5,270 nt of DNA from Novosphingobium sp. Lineage in GTDB: Bacteria > Pseudomonadota > Alphaproteobacteria > Sphingomonadales > Sphingomonadaceae. The DNA is taken from NCBI GenBank assembly GCA_030830245.1, contig JAURNJ010000241.1, positions 1 to 5,270 on the forward strand. The letters are read 5' to 3'. The notes below the pieces were generated by a model. That model saw nothing but the letters and a program-made list of their open reading frames with translations, ran no database searches and was not told the DNA's origin. This document shows, in pieces, positions 1 to 5,270 of the stretch. Every line of letters begins with the position of its first letter. Within the stretch, counting starts at the first letter, position 1. Made by a program: the position numbers and the translations under genes.

Positions 1-1560
1 CGACACGTCGGACACGACGTCGGGCAATTGCAGCACTTCGGGGCGCAGCGTCTGCTGGCGGGAGAATGCAAGCAACTGGCGCGTCAGCGAGGCGGCGCGG
101 TTCGAATTAGCGCGAATCTGCTGGATGTCGTCGTAATCCGAATCGCCGGGCGTGTGGCGCATCAGCATGAGATCGCAGGTGCCCAGGATCGCGGTGAGCA
201 CATTGTTGAAATCGTGCGCGACCCCGCCCGCGAGCTGGCCGACTGCCTGCATCTTCGTTGCCTGCGCGACCTGTCGCTTCAGCCGCGTCTCCTCGCTCGA
301 ATCGGTCAGGCCCAGCAGCACGGCCGCCTCTCCGAGCCCGCGCACTCCGGCGAGGCTCAGCGAGACTGGCTCGTCAGGCTGTGCAGCCAAACGTATGGCA
401 ATATCGCCCGATGCGGCAGGCCCCTGTCCGAAGCGGCGGATCGCGTCGGAAACCGCCGACTTGTCGTCGCGAGCGACGAGGTCGGTGGGATAGCGTGGCG
501 GCGCCTCTCCCTCGCGCCCCGCAGCGCGCATGAAGGCGGCATTGGCGAACAGCAAGCGCCCGTCGCGGTCGGCCATGGCGAGGCCGAGCGGTAACTGGCC
601 AAGCAGCGCCTCGAGATGAGGCACGGCCGCGCTCGGCTCGCTGGTGCTGCCGCCAACACCGATCCCGGCCTCGACCAGGAACATCAGAATCGGCGCCGTA
701 TCCGGATCGGGATTGATTGCATCGGGATCGACCAGTGGCACCTGGTATAGCGTGAGCGGATGCCCGTTCGGCCCTTCGCGCGCCCAGCTCAGGCGATCGT
801 CGCTGTCCTGGCGAAGCAGCGAGACGAAGTCGTGACCGATCAGATCAACCGAGCGATCGCCGCTGGCAGACAGGGCAAAGCCCTCGCTTGCACCGCGGAT
901 CGTGCCGTCGGAATTCACCAGAGCCACGGCGATGCCTGCGCGCGCCAGTGTCTGCCCGCCTTTTCCGAAAAGCCGGGTGACCAGATCTTCCACCGGGTCG
1001 ATCGTCTCGATAGGCTCGAATCGCCAAACCTGATGGTCTTCACCGCGCCCTGCCCGCGCCACGGTTCCGCGCCAGCGAGCGGCCCCGGCTTCTCCCGATT
1101 CGATGAGGTCGATCCGGGCCTCGCCGTCGCGCCAGGCTCCGCGCGCGGCACGTTCTAGCCGCTCCACCGAAGGAGCGTCGGCCTCGATCTGTGCAGGCGC
1201 GTGTTCCTCGCCGAACCATTCGCTGTAACGCGCATTGGCGCAGACGAGCCGCCCCGCACGATCGGTGATGGCGACGGCGACGCCGCGCTGCTCGATGGCG
1301 GCAATGGTCACCGACCAGTCGGGCAATGTCGTCAGCGTCTCGACCGGTCCGGCACGGCGGCGCGATACCACGAGCGCGACCGCACCCAAAAAGGCGAGTC
1401 CGGCAGCGAAGGCAGCTGTCGCCAGCACGTCGCGCGAGGCGAACCATACGGCGGTAACACTGATAGCCAGGGCAACCGCCACCAGCACCCAGTCACTGGC
1501 GCGGGAGATATCCGGCGTCTGCGCCAGGGGATCGGGTGCGATACCGGCAGCACCCGTCAC
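1..1560 (-). CDS. cckA: CckA-like hybrid sensor histidine kinase, N-terminal 520 residues (runs off the left edge)
   Basis: The frame is open from GTG at 1560 to the window edge. Residues 24-42 and 45-66 form a membrane hairpin, followed by a basic stretch (RRR, 67-69). Three PAS-like segments follow: about 84-190 (ITDRAGRLVCAN), about 205-315 (ALVNSDGTIRGA) and about 325-430 (AMADRDGRLLFAN). The dimerisation/phosphoacceptor region has the CckA-type block QLAGGVAHDFNNVLTAILG, with the likely phosphorylated His at residue 449, and a second helix containing RQLLAFSRQQTL. This matches my memory of Caulobacter CckA closely (HDFNNLLTAI, RQLLAFSRRQTL). In that family the kinase passes phosphate through its own receiver domain and ChpT to CtrA, controlling cell cycle or motility genes from the inner membrane. 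The ATPase and receiver domains would lie beyond the edge and cannot be seen. The GTG start overlaps the DUF2062 stop (GTGA, 1560-1557), with GAGGG 9 nt upstream. This start is supported by the membrane hairpin directly after it. The family call is strong; downstream targets in this organism are inference. Confidence 0.9.
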   Translation of the reverse strand, partial: MTGAAGIAPDPLAQTPDISRASDWVLVAVALAISVTAVWFASRDVLATAAFAAGLAFLGAVALVVSRRRAGPVETLTTLPDWSVTIAAIEQRGVAVAITDRAGRLVCANARYSEWFGEEHAPAQIEADAPSVERLERAARGAWRDGEARIDLIESGEAGAARWRGTVARAGRGEDHQVWRFEPIETIDPVEDLVTRLFGKGGQTLARAGIAVALVNSDGTIRGASEGFALSASGDRSVDLIGHDFVSLLRQDSDDRLSWAREGPNGHPLTLYQVPLVDPDAINPDPDTAPILMFLVEAGIGVGGSTSEPSAAVPHLEALLGQLPLGLAMADRDGRLLFANAAFMRAAGREGEAPPRYPTDLVARDDKSAVSDAIRRFGQGPAASGDIAIRLAAQPDEPVSLSLAGVRGLGEAAVLLGLTDSSEETRLKRQVAQATKMQAVGQLAGGVAHDFNNVLTAILGTCDLMLMRHTPGDSDYDDIQQIRANSNRAASLTRQLLAFSRQQTLRPEVLQLPDVVSDVS

Positions 1561-2126
1561 AGCGCTTCGCCCTCGCGAAGCATGATGCGCCGCTGCTTGG
1601 CGCGCAGCTTCCTGCCCACCCAATAGCGCCACAGCCAGCCGGAAACGAGGTATCCCACCGATGCAGCAATGGTCGAGACGATGAACAGGCCGGCAAGCAG
1701 CGCCGGCGCCGCATCCGAAAGCAGCCAGTAAGCCCATTCGCGCAGGCCTGCTCCGCGCTGGTAGAGCGCATTGAGCGTCTCGAGGTCGGCATGATAACCG
1801 ATGGAGTTCCCAACATAGATCGACCCCGCCAGGATGAAGGGGGTCGTTGCCGGATTGGACAGGAAGGTAAGCGCTGCGGCGAGCGGAATGTTCGCCCGGC
1901 ACGGCACGCACAACAGCGCCGCACCGACAATCTGCACCCCGGGGACAAGCGCGAAGATGCCAACGAGGAGGCCTATCGCCACGCCGCGCGGCACCGAGCG
2001 ACGGGTAAACCGCCACAGCTCGGACCGCTGCGCGAAGGGACGCACAAGTCGGTTGCCCTCAAGCTGTTCGCGGGTGGGCGCGGCCCTGTGCAACCAGGCG
2101 GCAAAGCGGGATCCGAGGCTGCTCAT
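1557..2126 (-). CDS. DUF2062 family integral membrane protein
   Basis: This 189-residue protein has a basic, soluble N-terminus (1-47), a first hydrophobic segment at about 48-75, a second at about 79-110, and a C-terminal membrane segment at about 137-165 followed by a basic tail ([11 protein letters not shown]). The second segment contains the DUF2062 hallmark, an N-P-x-T-x-P motif (NPATTP, 91-96) followed by Y104. Length and motif fit the family, whose biochemical function is unknown to me. The ATG overlaps the smpB stop as ATGA (2126-2123), and its own TGA overlaps the cckA GTG, so its translation is probably coupled on both sides. No strong Shine-Dalgarno sequence precedes the ATG, which fits re-initiation by ribosomes finishing smpB. 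A transport or envelope role is only a guess from the membrane topology; being co-transcribed with a sensor kinase does not prove a signalling role. Confidence 0.85.
   Translation of the reverse strand: MSSLGSRFAAWLHRAAPTREQLEGNRLVRPFAQRSELWRFTRRSVPRGVAIGLLVGIFALVPGVQIVGAALLCVPCRANIPLAAALTFLSNPATTPFILAGSIYVGNSIGYHADLETLNALYQRGAGLREWAYWLLSDAAPALLAGLFIVSTIAASVGYLVSGWLWRYWVGRKLRAKQRRIMLREGEAL
1564..1581 (-). promoter_or_regulatory. hairpin presenting the cckA Shine-Dalgarno in its loop
   Basis: In the minus-strand message, GCUUCGC and GCGAAGC form a perfect 7-bp stem around a GAGG tetraloop. The loop is the likely ribosome-binding sequence for the cckA GTG (10 nt downstream). The element lies within the last codons of DUF2062 (residues from Met-182 to Ala-188) and could tune coupling between the two genes. 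Palindromy is directly seen; function is inferred. Confidence 0.5.
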
Positions 2127-2605
2127 CCGTGTTCCCGCATAACCCGTGCCTTGTCGCGCTTCCAGTCGCGATCCTTCACTGTCTGGCGTTTGTCGGCGAC
2201 ATTCTTGCCGCGCGCCAGCGCCAGTTCGACCTTGGCCCGCCCTCGGCTGTTGAAATAGATCGAAAGCGGCACCAGCGTCATGCCCTTGCGCTCAACCGAG
2301 CCTTGCAAGCGGGCAATCTCGCGTTCGTGCATCAGGAGCTTGCGCGGGCGCTTGGGCTCGTGATTGAAACGGTTGCCATGGCTGAATTCGGGCACGTTGG
2401 AATTGACCAGCCAGACCTCGCCATTGCGGACCTCGGCATAGGATTCGGCGATCGACCCCTCGCCGAATCGCAGGCTCTTCACCTCGGTGCCGGTAAGCGC
2501 GATGCCTGCCTCGAACGTTTCGTCGATATGATAATCGAACCGCGCGCGCCGGTTTTCGGCGACGGTCTTGAACTTGTCGAAGGTCTTGGTCTGCGGGCGC
2601 GCCAT
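2123..2605 (-). CDS. smpB: SsrA-binding protein SmpB
   Basis: This 160-residue protein has the usual SmpB length. SmpB binds tmRNA and delivers it to stalled ribosomes in the cytoplasm, so the nascent peptide is tagged for proteolysis and the ribosome is released (trans-translation). Hallmarks in order: the OB-fold core with GTEVKSLR (39-46) and SIAESYAEV (51-59), the [12 protein letters not shown] segment (86-97), [20 protein letters not shown] (111-130), and a basic C-terminal tail with GKNVADKRQ then [14 protein letters not shown] (148-160), the part that enters the ribosomal mRNA channel in this family. The start at 2605 is chosen because MARPQ gives the standard N-terminus. The frame is also open upstream to a TTG at 2650, which would add 15 residues untypical of SmpB. 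No clear Shine-Dalgarno sequence precedes either start. It lies 58 nt after the membrane protein gene and overlaps DUF2062 by ATGA. Confidence 0.97.
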   Translation of the reverse strand: MARPQTKTFDKFKTVAENRRARFDYHIDETFEAGIALTGTEVKSLRFGEGSIAESYAEVRNGEVWLVNSNVPEFSHGNRFNHEPKRPRKLLMHEREIARLQGSVERKGMTLVPLSIYFNSRGRAKVELALARGKNVADKRQTVKDRDWKRDKARVMREHG

Positions 2606-2663
2606 GGTGGAAGCGCATGTAGTGATGCCAGCGCCAAAAGGAAACGCCAACTATCTCACCGCG

Positions 2664-3761
2664 TCAGCCTTGTCGCGGGCGGGGCGGTGCAATCCGCAAC
2701 GCGAGGGTCAGCGGCAAGGTCATCAAGGCAAGTGCGACCAGCCACATCGCGACGTGAACACCGTCCCAACCATCGCGGAACAGGCTCCCGGCAAGGTGCG
2801 CGAATGCTGCCTGCGCGGTGAACCCGGCCATGAACCAGGCAATGTGCCCCAAAGCCGGCGACATGGGTCCGCGGACGTAGGCGATGAACAATGAGAACGG
2901 CACGAGATAAAGTCCAAGCGCGACAATCTGGATTTCCAGATAGCGTGATGGATCAAGGGCGTAGGGATCAACTACCCTAGCCCAGTCATGTGCGAATGGC
3001 GCGTCCGGTCCCAGCACCGCTGCCGCGCGGAATATCGCCAGCGCCGCCAGCGCCAGAGTCGCGAGGCGCAATACTATGGTGAGCGGACGTCCCGGTGTGG
3101 CCAAAGCCTCCTGGTGCATGACCAGAGCTGCGAAGCAGACCGGAACCAGCATGAAGATCAGGTTCAGCAATATCGATGGCTCGATCATCTCAGCGAACGG
3201 ACCGACCACATTGCCGATCATGTAGTTGATCGTTGCCGTCATGATTGAGCCGACCCAGAACATGCCCAGCCGTTGCGGAACCTGGCGATGCGACAGATAC
3301 CATGCCATGGCCAGGTAGAGTCCAAGCTGTGTCGTTCCGTCCCAAAGGTTGATGGCAAAGCCATGGCTCGTGGCCAGATAGGGTTCGCCCTTCTCGAAAT
3401 AGAAATTCATCAGCGTGGTCCAGCCAAGGCGGGTAAAGGCGATGAACAGGTCGATCCAGGCGGTGAAGGTAAACACGGTGAAAAACACCAGATACCAGCG
3501 ATACGGGTTACCCGGGTCATAGCGCCTGACCAGCAACCAGGGCACAATACCCGCGATCGCCATCGCCAGGGCGCCGACTAGCGCGACAAGCCCCGGATGG
3601 CTGGCCAGGACTGCATTTTTGCCCTGGACCAGGGGCACGATCCCGGCCGGAATTATCGCCAGGATCATAGTCCCGATCATTGCCTTGCCTAGCCGGCTGC
3701 CGGTTGCCGCGTCATGCACGCCCATGCCAGACGCTCGCTGCGCCTCCATCCCTGTTGTCAT
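2664..3761 (-). CDS. ten-helix integral membrane protein with possible tandem EXPERA/EBP-like repeats
   Basis: The product is 365 residues with about ten hydrophobic helices: roughly 24-45, 57-78, 87-108, 135-155, 164-184, 196-216, 227-249, 274-295, 306-326 and 335-356. I do not recognise it as a named bacterial protein. The segment from EKGEPYLATSHGF (123-135) to NLWDGTTQLGLYLAM (138-152) resembles the core of EBP (emopamil-binding protein, sterol isomerase) as I recall it (KGDSRYILGDNF...CMETIT), with D141/T144 near the positions of EBP E122/T125. The second half shows a similar pattern: LGLYLAMAWYL (146-156) against LGLYLVPFSLFIAY (282-295), each followed by a helix beginning FW or WF. Two such units in about 365 residues is the TM6SF-type layout. 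The residues matching EBP H76/E80 seem absent, so isomerase activity is doubtful. The start at 3761 has GGGGGAGG 7 nt upstream; a longer frame to 3854 would overlap dapA. It starts 23 nt after the dapA stop, so it is probably co-transcribed. The gene is confident; the family is tentative. Confidence 0.8.
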   Translation of the reverse strand: MTTGMEAQRASGMGVHDAATGSRLGKAMIGTMILAIIPAGIVPLVQGKNAVLASHPGLVALVGALAMAIAGIVPWLLVRRYDPGNPYRWYLVFFTVFTFTAWIDLFIAFTRLGWTTLMNFYFEKGEPYLATSHGFAINLWDGTTQLGLYLAMAWYLSHRQVPQRLGMFWVGSIMTATINYMIGNVVGPFAEMIEPSILLNLIFMLVPVCFAALVMHQEALATPGRPLTIVLRLATLALAALAIFRAAAVLGPDAPFAHDWARVVDPYALDPSRYLEIQIVALGLYLVPFSLFIAYVRGPMSPALGHIAWFMAGFTAQAAFAHLAGSLFRDGWDGVHVAMWLVALALMTLPLTLALRIAPPRPRQG

Positions 3762-3768
3762 GCGCAAG

Positions 3769-3776
3769 CCTCCCCC
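3769..3776 (-). promoter_or_regulatory. strong Shine-Dalgarno that decides the membrane protein start
   Basis: GGGGGAGG on the minus strand, 7 nt before the ATG at 3761. It falls in the 23-nt gap after dapA and supports this start over the longer frame that opens at 3854 inside dapA. Confidence 0.8.
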
Positions 3777-3784
3777 AATCGTAG

Positions 3785-4675
3785 CTAGGTATCTCCAGCA
3801 ACCCCCGCGTGGACCAGCGCCGCATCGACTGCCTTGCGCGCGGCCTCGTTGCATGCCACCAGCGGCAGGCGCAGTTCCTCGCCAAGCCAGTCATGGACCT
3901 TGCTGAGCGCATATTTGCACGGCCCGGGCGAAGCGTCCTCGAACATGGCATAGTGCAGCGGATAGAGCCGGTCGTTTAGCTCGCGCGCCTTTGCGTAGTC
4001 ACCGGCAGCGCAGGCGGCCTGGAAATCCGCGCAGAGCCTGGGCGCCACGTTCGCCGTCACCGAAATGCAGCCGACCCCGCCCGCAGCCCAATGGGGCAGT
4101 GCCAGTTCATCGTCGCCCGACAGCTGGCAGAAGTCACCGTCTATGCCCATGCGGTGATCGGTGACCCGCGACAGGTCACCACTGGCATCCTTGATGCCGA
4201 TAATCCGGCCTGGAAACCGGTTGGCGAGCTCGCAGACCGTCTCTGGCTTCAGATCGGTGACGGTGCGGCCCGGCACGTTGTAGAGCACGATGGGCAAGTC
4301 GTTGTGTTCGGCAAGGTAGGAGAAATGGGCGATCAGCCCTTCCTGGCTCGGACGATTATAGTAGGGAGCGACACAAAGCGCGGCCGCAGCTCCCGACTTG
4401 CGCGAGAAATTCATGTGCAGCAGGGCATTGCGCGTATCGTTCGAACCGCAGCCGGCGATGATCGGCACGCGGCCCGCAGCCTGCTCGATGCATACCTCGA
4501 TCACGCGGTGATGTTCTGCGTTGGACAAGGTCGAAGCCTCGCCGGTCGTGCCGCAGGGCACCAGCGCTGACGATCCGTTCTCGATCTGCCAGTCAACCAG
4601 CCGCCGGAATGCCGCCTCGTCGAACGCTCCGTCGCGGAAAGGAGTCACCAGGGCGGGTATCGATCCGGAAAACAT
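3785..4675 (-). CDS. dapA: 4-hydroxy-tetrahydrodipicolinate synthase (dihydrodipicolinate synthase)
   Basis: This 296-residue cytoplasmic enzyme (E. coli DapA: 292) condenses pyruvate with aspartate 4-semialdehyde, the first committed step to diaminopimelate and lysine, and so supplies the peptidoglycan cross-link. It is a class I aldolase-type TIM barrel. Visible hallmarks: N-terminal MFSGSIPALVTPF, GTTGE (42-46), APYYNRPSQEG (103-113) with the catalytic-triad Tyr at 106, LYNVPGRT (131-138) with Y132 and the substrate-binding R137, the Schiff-base lysine K162 in IIGIKDASG, and SGDDELALP and GCISVTANVAP downstream. All catalytic residues are present. In the lysine allosteric site, the position equal to E. 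coli E84 is Asn (N83) and H53 is Asn (N52), while H56 and N80 are kept (H55, N79). Feedback control may therefore differ. The start is backed by AGAGG 8 nt upstream (4684-4688). It is the first gene of the apparent minus-strand operon and is divergent from the lytic transglycosylase gene. Confidence 0.97.
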   Translation of the reverse strand: MFSGSIPALVTPFRDGAFDEAAFRRLVDWQIENGSSALVPCGTTGEASTLSNAEHHRVIEVCIEQAAGRVPIIAGCGSNDTRNALLHMNFSRKSGAAAALCVAPYYNRPSQEGLIAHFSYLAEHNDLPIVLYNVPGRTVTDLKPETVCELANRFPGRIIGIKDASGDLSRVTDHRMGIDGDFCQLSGDDELALPHWAAGGVGCISVTANVAPRLCADFQAACAAGDYAKARELNDRLYPLHYAMFEDASPGPCKYALSKVHDWLGEELRLPLVACNEAARKAVDAALVHAGVAGDT

Positions 4676-4797
4676 TGAATTTGCCTCTGCTCTTGTTCCA
4701 GTGACTCTTGTTCTAGTGACCAGCGCCGCTTATCGCGTGCACGGTCATAAACCCGGACATCCGTCGTTCAGCGCTTGATAAGGAGCCTTTGCCCAAA
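4676..4797. promoter_or_regulatory. divergent intergenic region between dapA and the lytic transglycosylase gene
   Basis: These 122 bp must hold the promoter of the plus-strand gene and probably the dapA operon promoter. The dapA side carries AGAGG (4684-4688) before its ATG and a 15-bp tandem repeat. The right side carries AAGGAG (4780-4785), 12 nt before the ATG at 4798. I cannot point to convincing -35/-10 boxes on either strand; TTGTTC (4709-4714) and TTATCG (4730-4735) on the plus strand are 15 nt apart, too weak to call. No CtrA box (TTAA-N7-TTAA) is seen. Confidence 0.6.
4690..4719. repeat. imperfect 15-bp tandem direct repeat, two copies
   Basis: CTCTTGTTCCAGTGA (4690-4704) is followed directly by CTCTTGTTCTAGTGA (4705-4719), 14 of 15 identical. 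It lies just upstream of the dapA Shine-Dalgarno, so on the dapA message it would be in the 5' leader or overlap the promoter. It could be a paired operator, a leader element or a small slippage duplication. The sequence alone does not decide. Confidence 0.75.
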
Positions 4798-5270
4798 ATG
4801 TCCAGCATGCTCAGAATTACTGCCGCTGCCCTGCTGGTCGCGAGTGCTGCGATTACCAGCCCCGCCATGGCTGCCGATGCGCAATGGGACGAGGCAAGGC
4901 TGGCATCCGCCGGACGCTCCGACCCGGCCGTGCGGCAGGCAATCGAGCAATGGAAAGTGCTCAGCGCCAATAACGCGCTGCCCTTCAGCCAATACTCCTG
5001 GTTGCTGCTCAATTACCCCGGTTTCCCGATGGAAGAGCGGATTCGCGGCTATGCCGAGGCCGCGCTGGAGCGTGAGACTGCCGAGCCGCGCGCCATCATT
5101 GCCTTTTTCGAGAGGTTCCCGCCGCTTACCAATCCGGGACGGGCCCGCCAGGCGCTCGCGCTGGCATCGCTTAACTATCCCGGTGCGCGCGAAGCGGCAG
5201 TGCGGGCATGGCGTGGCGGACCGATGAGCGAGACTGCCGAATCGGCGCTGCTCTTTCGCTATGGCGACCA
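4798..5270 (+). CDS. exported lytic-transglycosylase-like protein, N-terminal part (runs off the right edge)
   Basis: The frame is open from ATG 4798 for 157 full codons to the edge. Residues 1-25 are a clear Sec signal peptide (Arg-6, then a hydrophobic core, AMA before Ala-26), so the product is periplasmic. The mature part is rich in short Ala/Leu/Arg helices (YAEAALERE, RAIIAFFERFPPLTNPGRARQALALASL), with the block WLLLNYPGFPMEERIRGYAE near 68-87. This looks like the helical superhelix preceding the catalytic domain in soluble lytic transglycosylases (Slt70 type) of sphingomonads, which cleave the MurNAc-GlcNAc bond of peptidoglycan. The catalytic Glu domain would lie beyond the window, so the enzymatic call rests on resemblance and on the dapA neighbourhood. 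AAGGAG sits 12 nt upstream, slightly far. A TTG at 4789 and an ATG at 4807 are in frame but less likely starts. A different TPR-like periplasmic protein is the main alternative. Confidence 0.75.
   Translation, partial: MSSMLRITAAALLVASAAITSPAMAADAQWDEARLASAGRSDPAVRQAIEQWKVLSANNALPFSQYSWLLLNYPGFPMEERIRGYAEAALERETAEPRAIIAFFERFPPLTNPGRARQALALASLNYPGAREAAVRAWRGGPMSETAESALLFRYGD

Noticed and set aside
28..594. 188-residue plus-strand open frame
   Set aside because: It is antisense to the His-449 phosphoacceptor and third PAS region of the CckA-like kinase, and its composition is shadow-like.
1536..2258. 240-residue plus-strand open frame
   Set aside because: It is antisense to DUF2062, with its ends antisense to cckA and smpB. 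The translation is Arg/Pro/Gly-rich without recognisable motifs, as expected for a shadow frame in GC-rich DNA.
2606..2663. possible separate smpB promoter or terminator in the 58-nt gap
   Set aside because: TTGGCG is present on the minus strand but no matching -10 at good spacing, and no GC stem followed by a T run.
2129..2821. 230-residue plus-strand open frame
   Set aside because: It is the antisense shadow of smpB, whose identity is unambiguous, and has no ribosome-binding site or family motif.
3762..3854. 31-residue N-terminal extension of the membrane protein
   Set aside because: It would overlap the 3' end of dapA. The internal ATG at 3761 has a near-perfect Shine-Dalgarno, and the extension is Gly/Arg-rich antisense-like sequence.
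4091..4570. 159-residue plus-strand open frame
   Set aside because: It lies entirely antisense to dapA, which has all its catalytic residues in the other frame.
4713..5012. 99-residue minus-strand frame spanning the divergent intergenic region
   Set aside because: It is antisense to the signal peptide and N-terminus of the lytic-transglycosylase-like gene and would place a gene across the promoter region. No motif is seen.
1..5270. defence system, CRISPR array, insertion sequence, tRNA or tmRNA gene
   Set aside because: No repeat-spacer pattern, transposase, terminal inverted repeats or cloverleaf was seen. The tmRNA gene (ssrA) is not in this window despite smpB.

Overview
The window is compact, GC-rich DNA that looks like chromosome from an alphaproteobacterium, most likely of the order Sphingomonadales (Erythrobacter/Novosphingobium-like). 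This rests on the CckA-type kinase at the left edge, the protein style of SmpB and DapA, and a gene neighbourhood (cckA, DUF2062, smpB, dapA, lytic transglycosylase) that I recall from that order. The assignment comes from memory and was not tested by a search.

Layout: five genes lie on the minus strand and read right to left. They are dapA (4675-3785), a ten-helix membrane protein (3761-2664), smpB (2605-2123), a DUF2062 membrane protein (2126-1557) and the first 520 codons of a CckA-like hybrid histidine kinase (1560 to the left edge). Spacing is tight: 23 nt, 58 nt, an ATGA overlap and a GTGA overlap. No intrinsic terminator is visible between them, so one polycistronic unit is plausible. 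A 122-bp divergent intergenic region (4676-4797) carries an imperfect 15-bp tandem repeat. It separates dapA from a plus-strand gene for an exported lytic-transglycosylase-like protein that runs off the right edge.

How the genes relate: DapA commits aspartate semialdehyde to the diaminopimelate/lysine pathway that feeds peptidoglycan, and the divergent gene probably encodes a peptidoglycan-cleaving enzyme, so the shared intergenic region sits between wall-precursor supply and wall turnover. SmpB (ribosome rescue) and CckA (phosphorelay towards CtrA) appear translationally coupled through DUF2062. This is notable because tmRNA/SmpB and CckA both affect the Caulobacter cell cycle.

The least ordinary item is the membrane protein between dapA and smpB. 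It appears to contain two copies of an EXPERA/EBP-like helical unit, an architecture best known from eukaryotic TM6SF proteins. I see no defence system, CRISPR array, mobile element, tRNA or rRNA. No gene-free stretch exceeds 122 bp.
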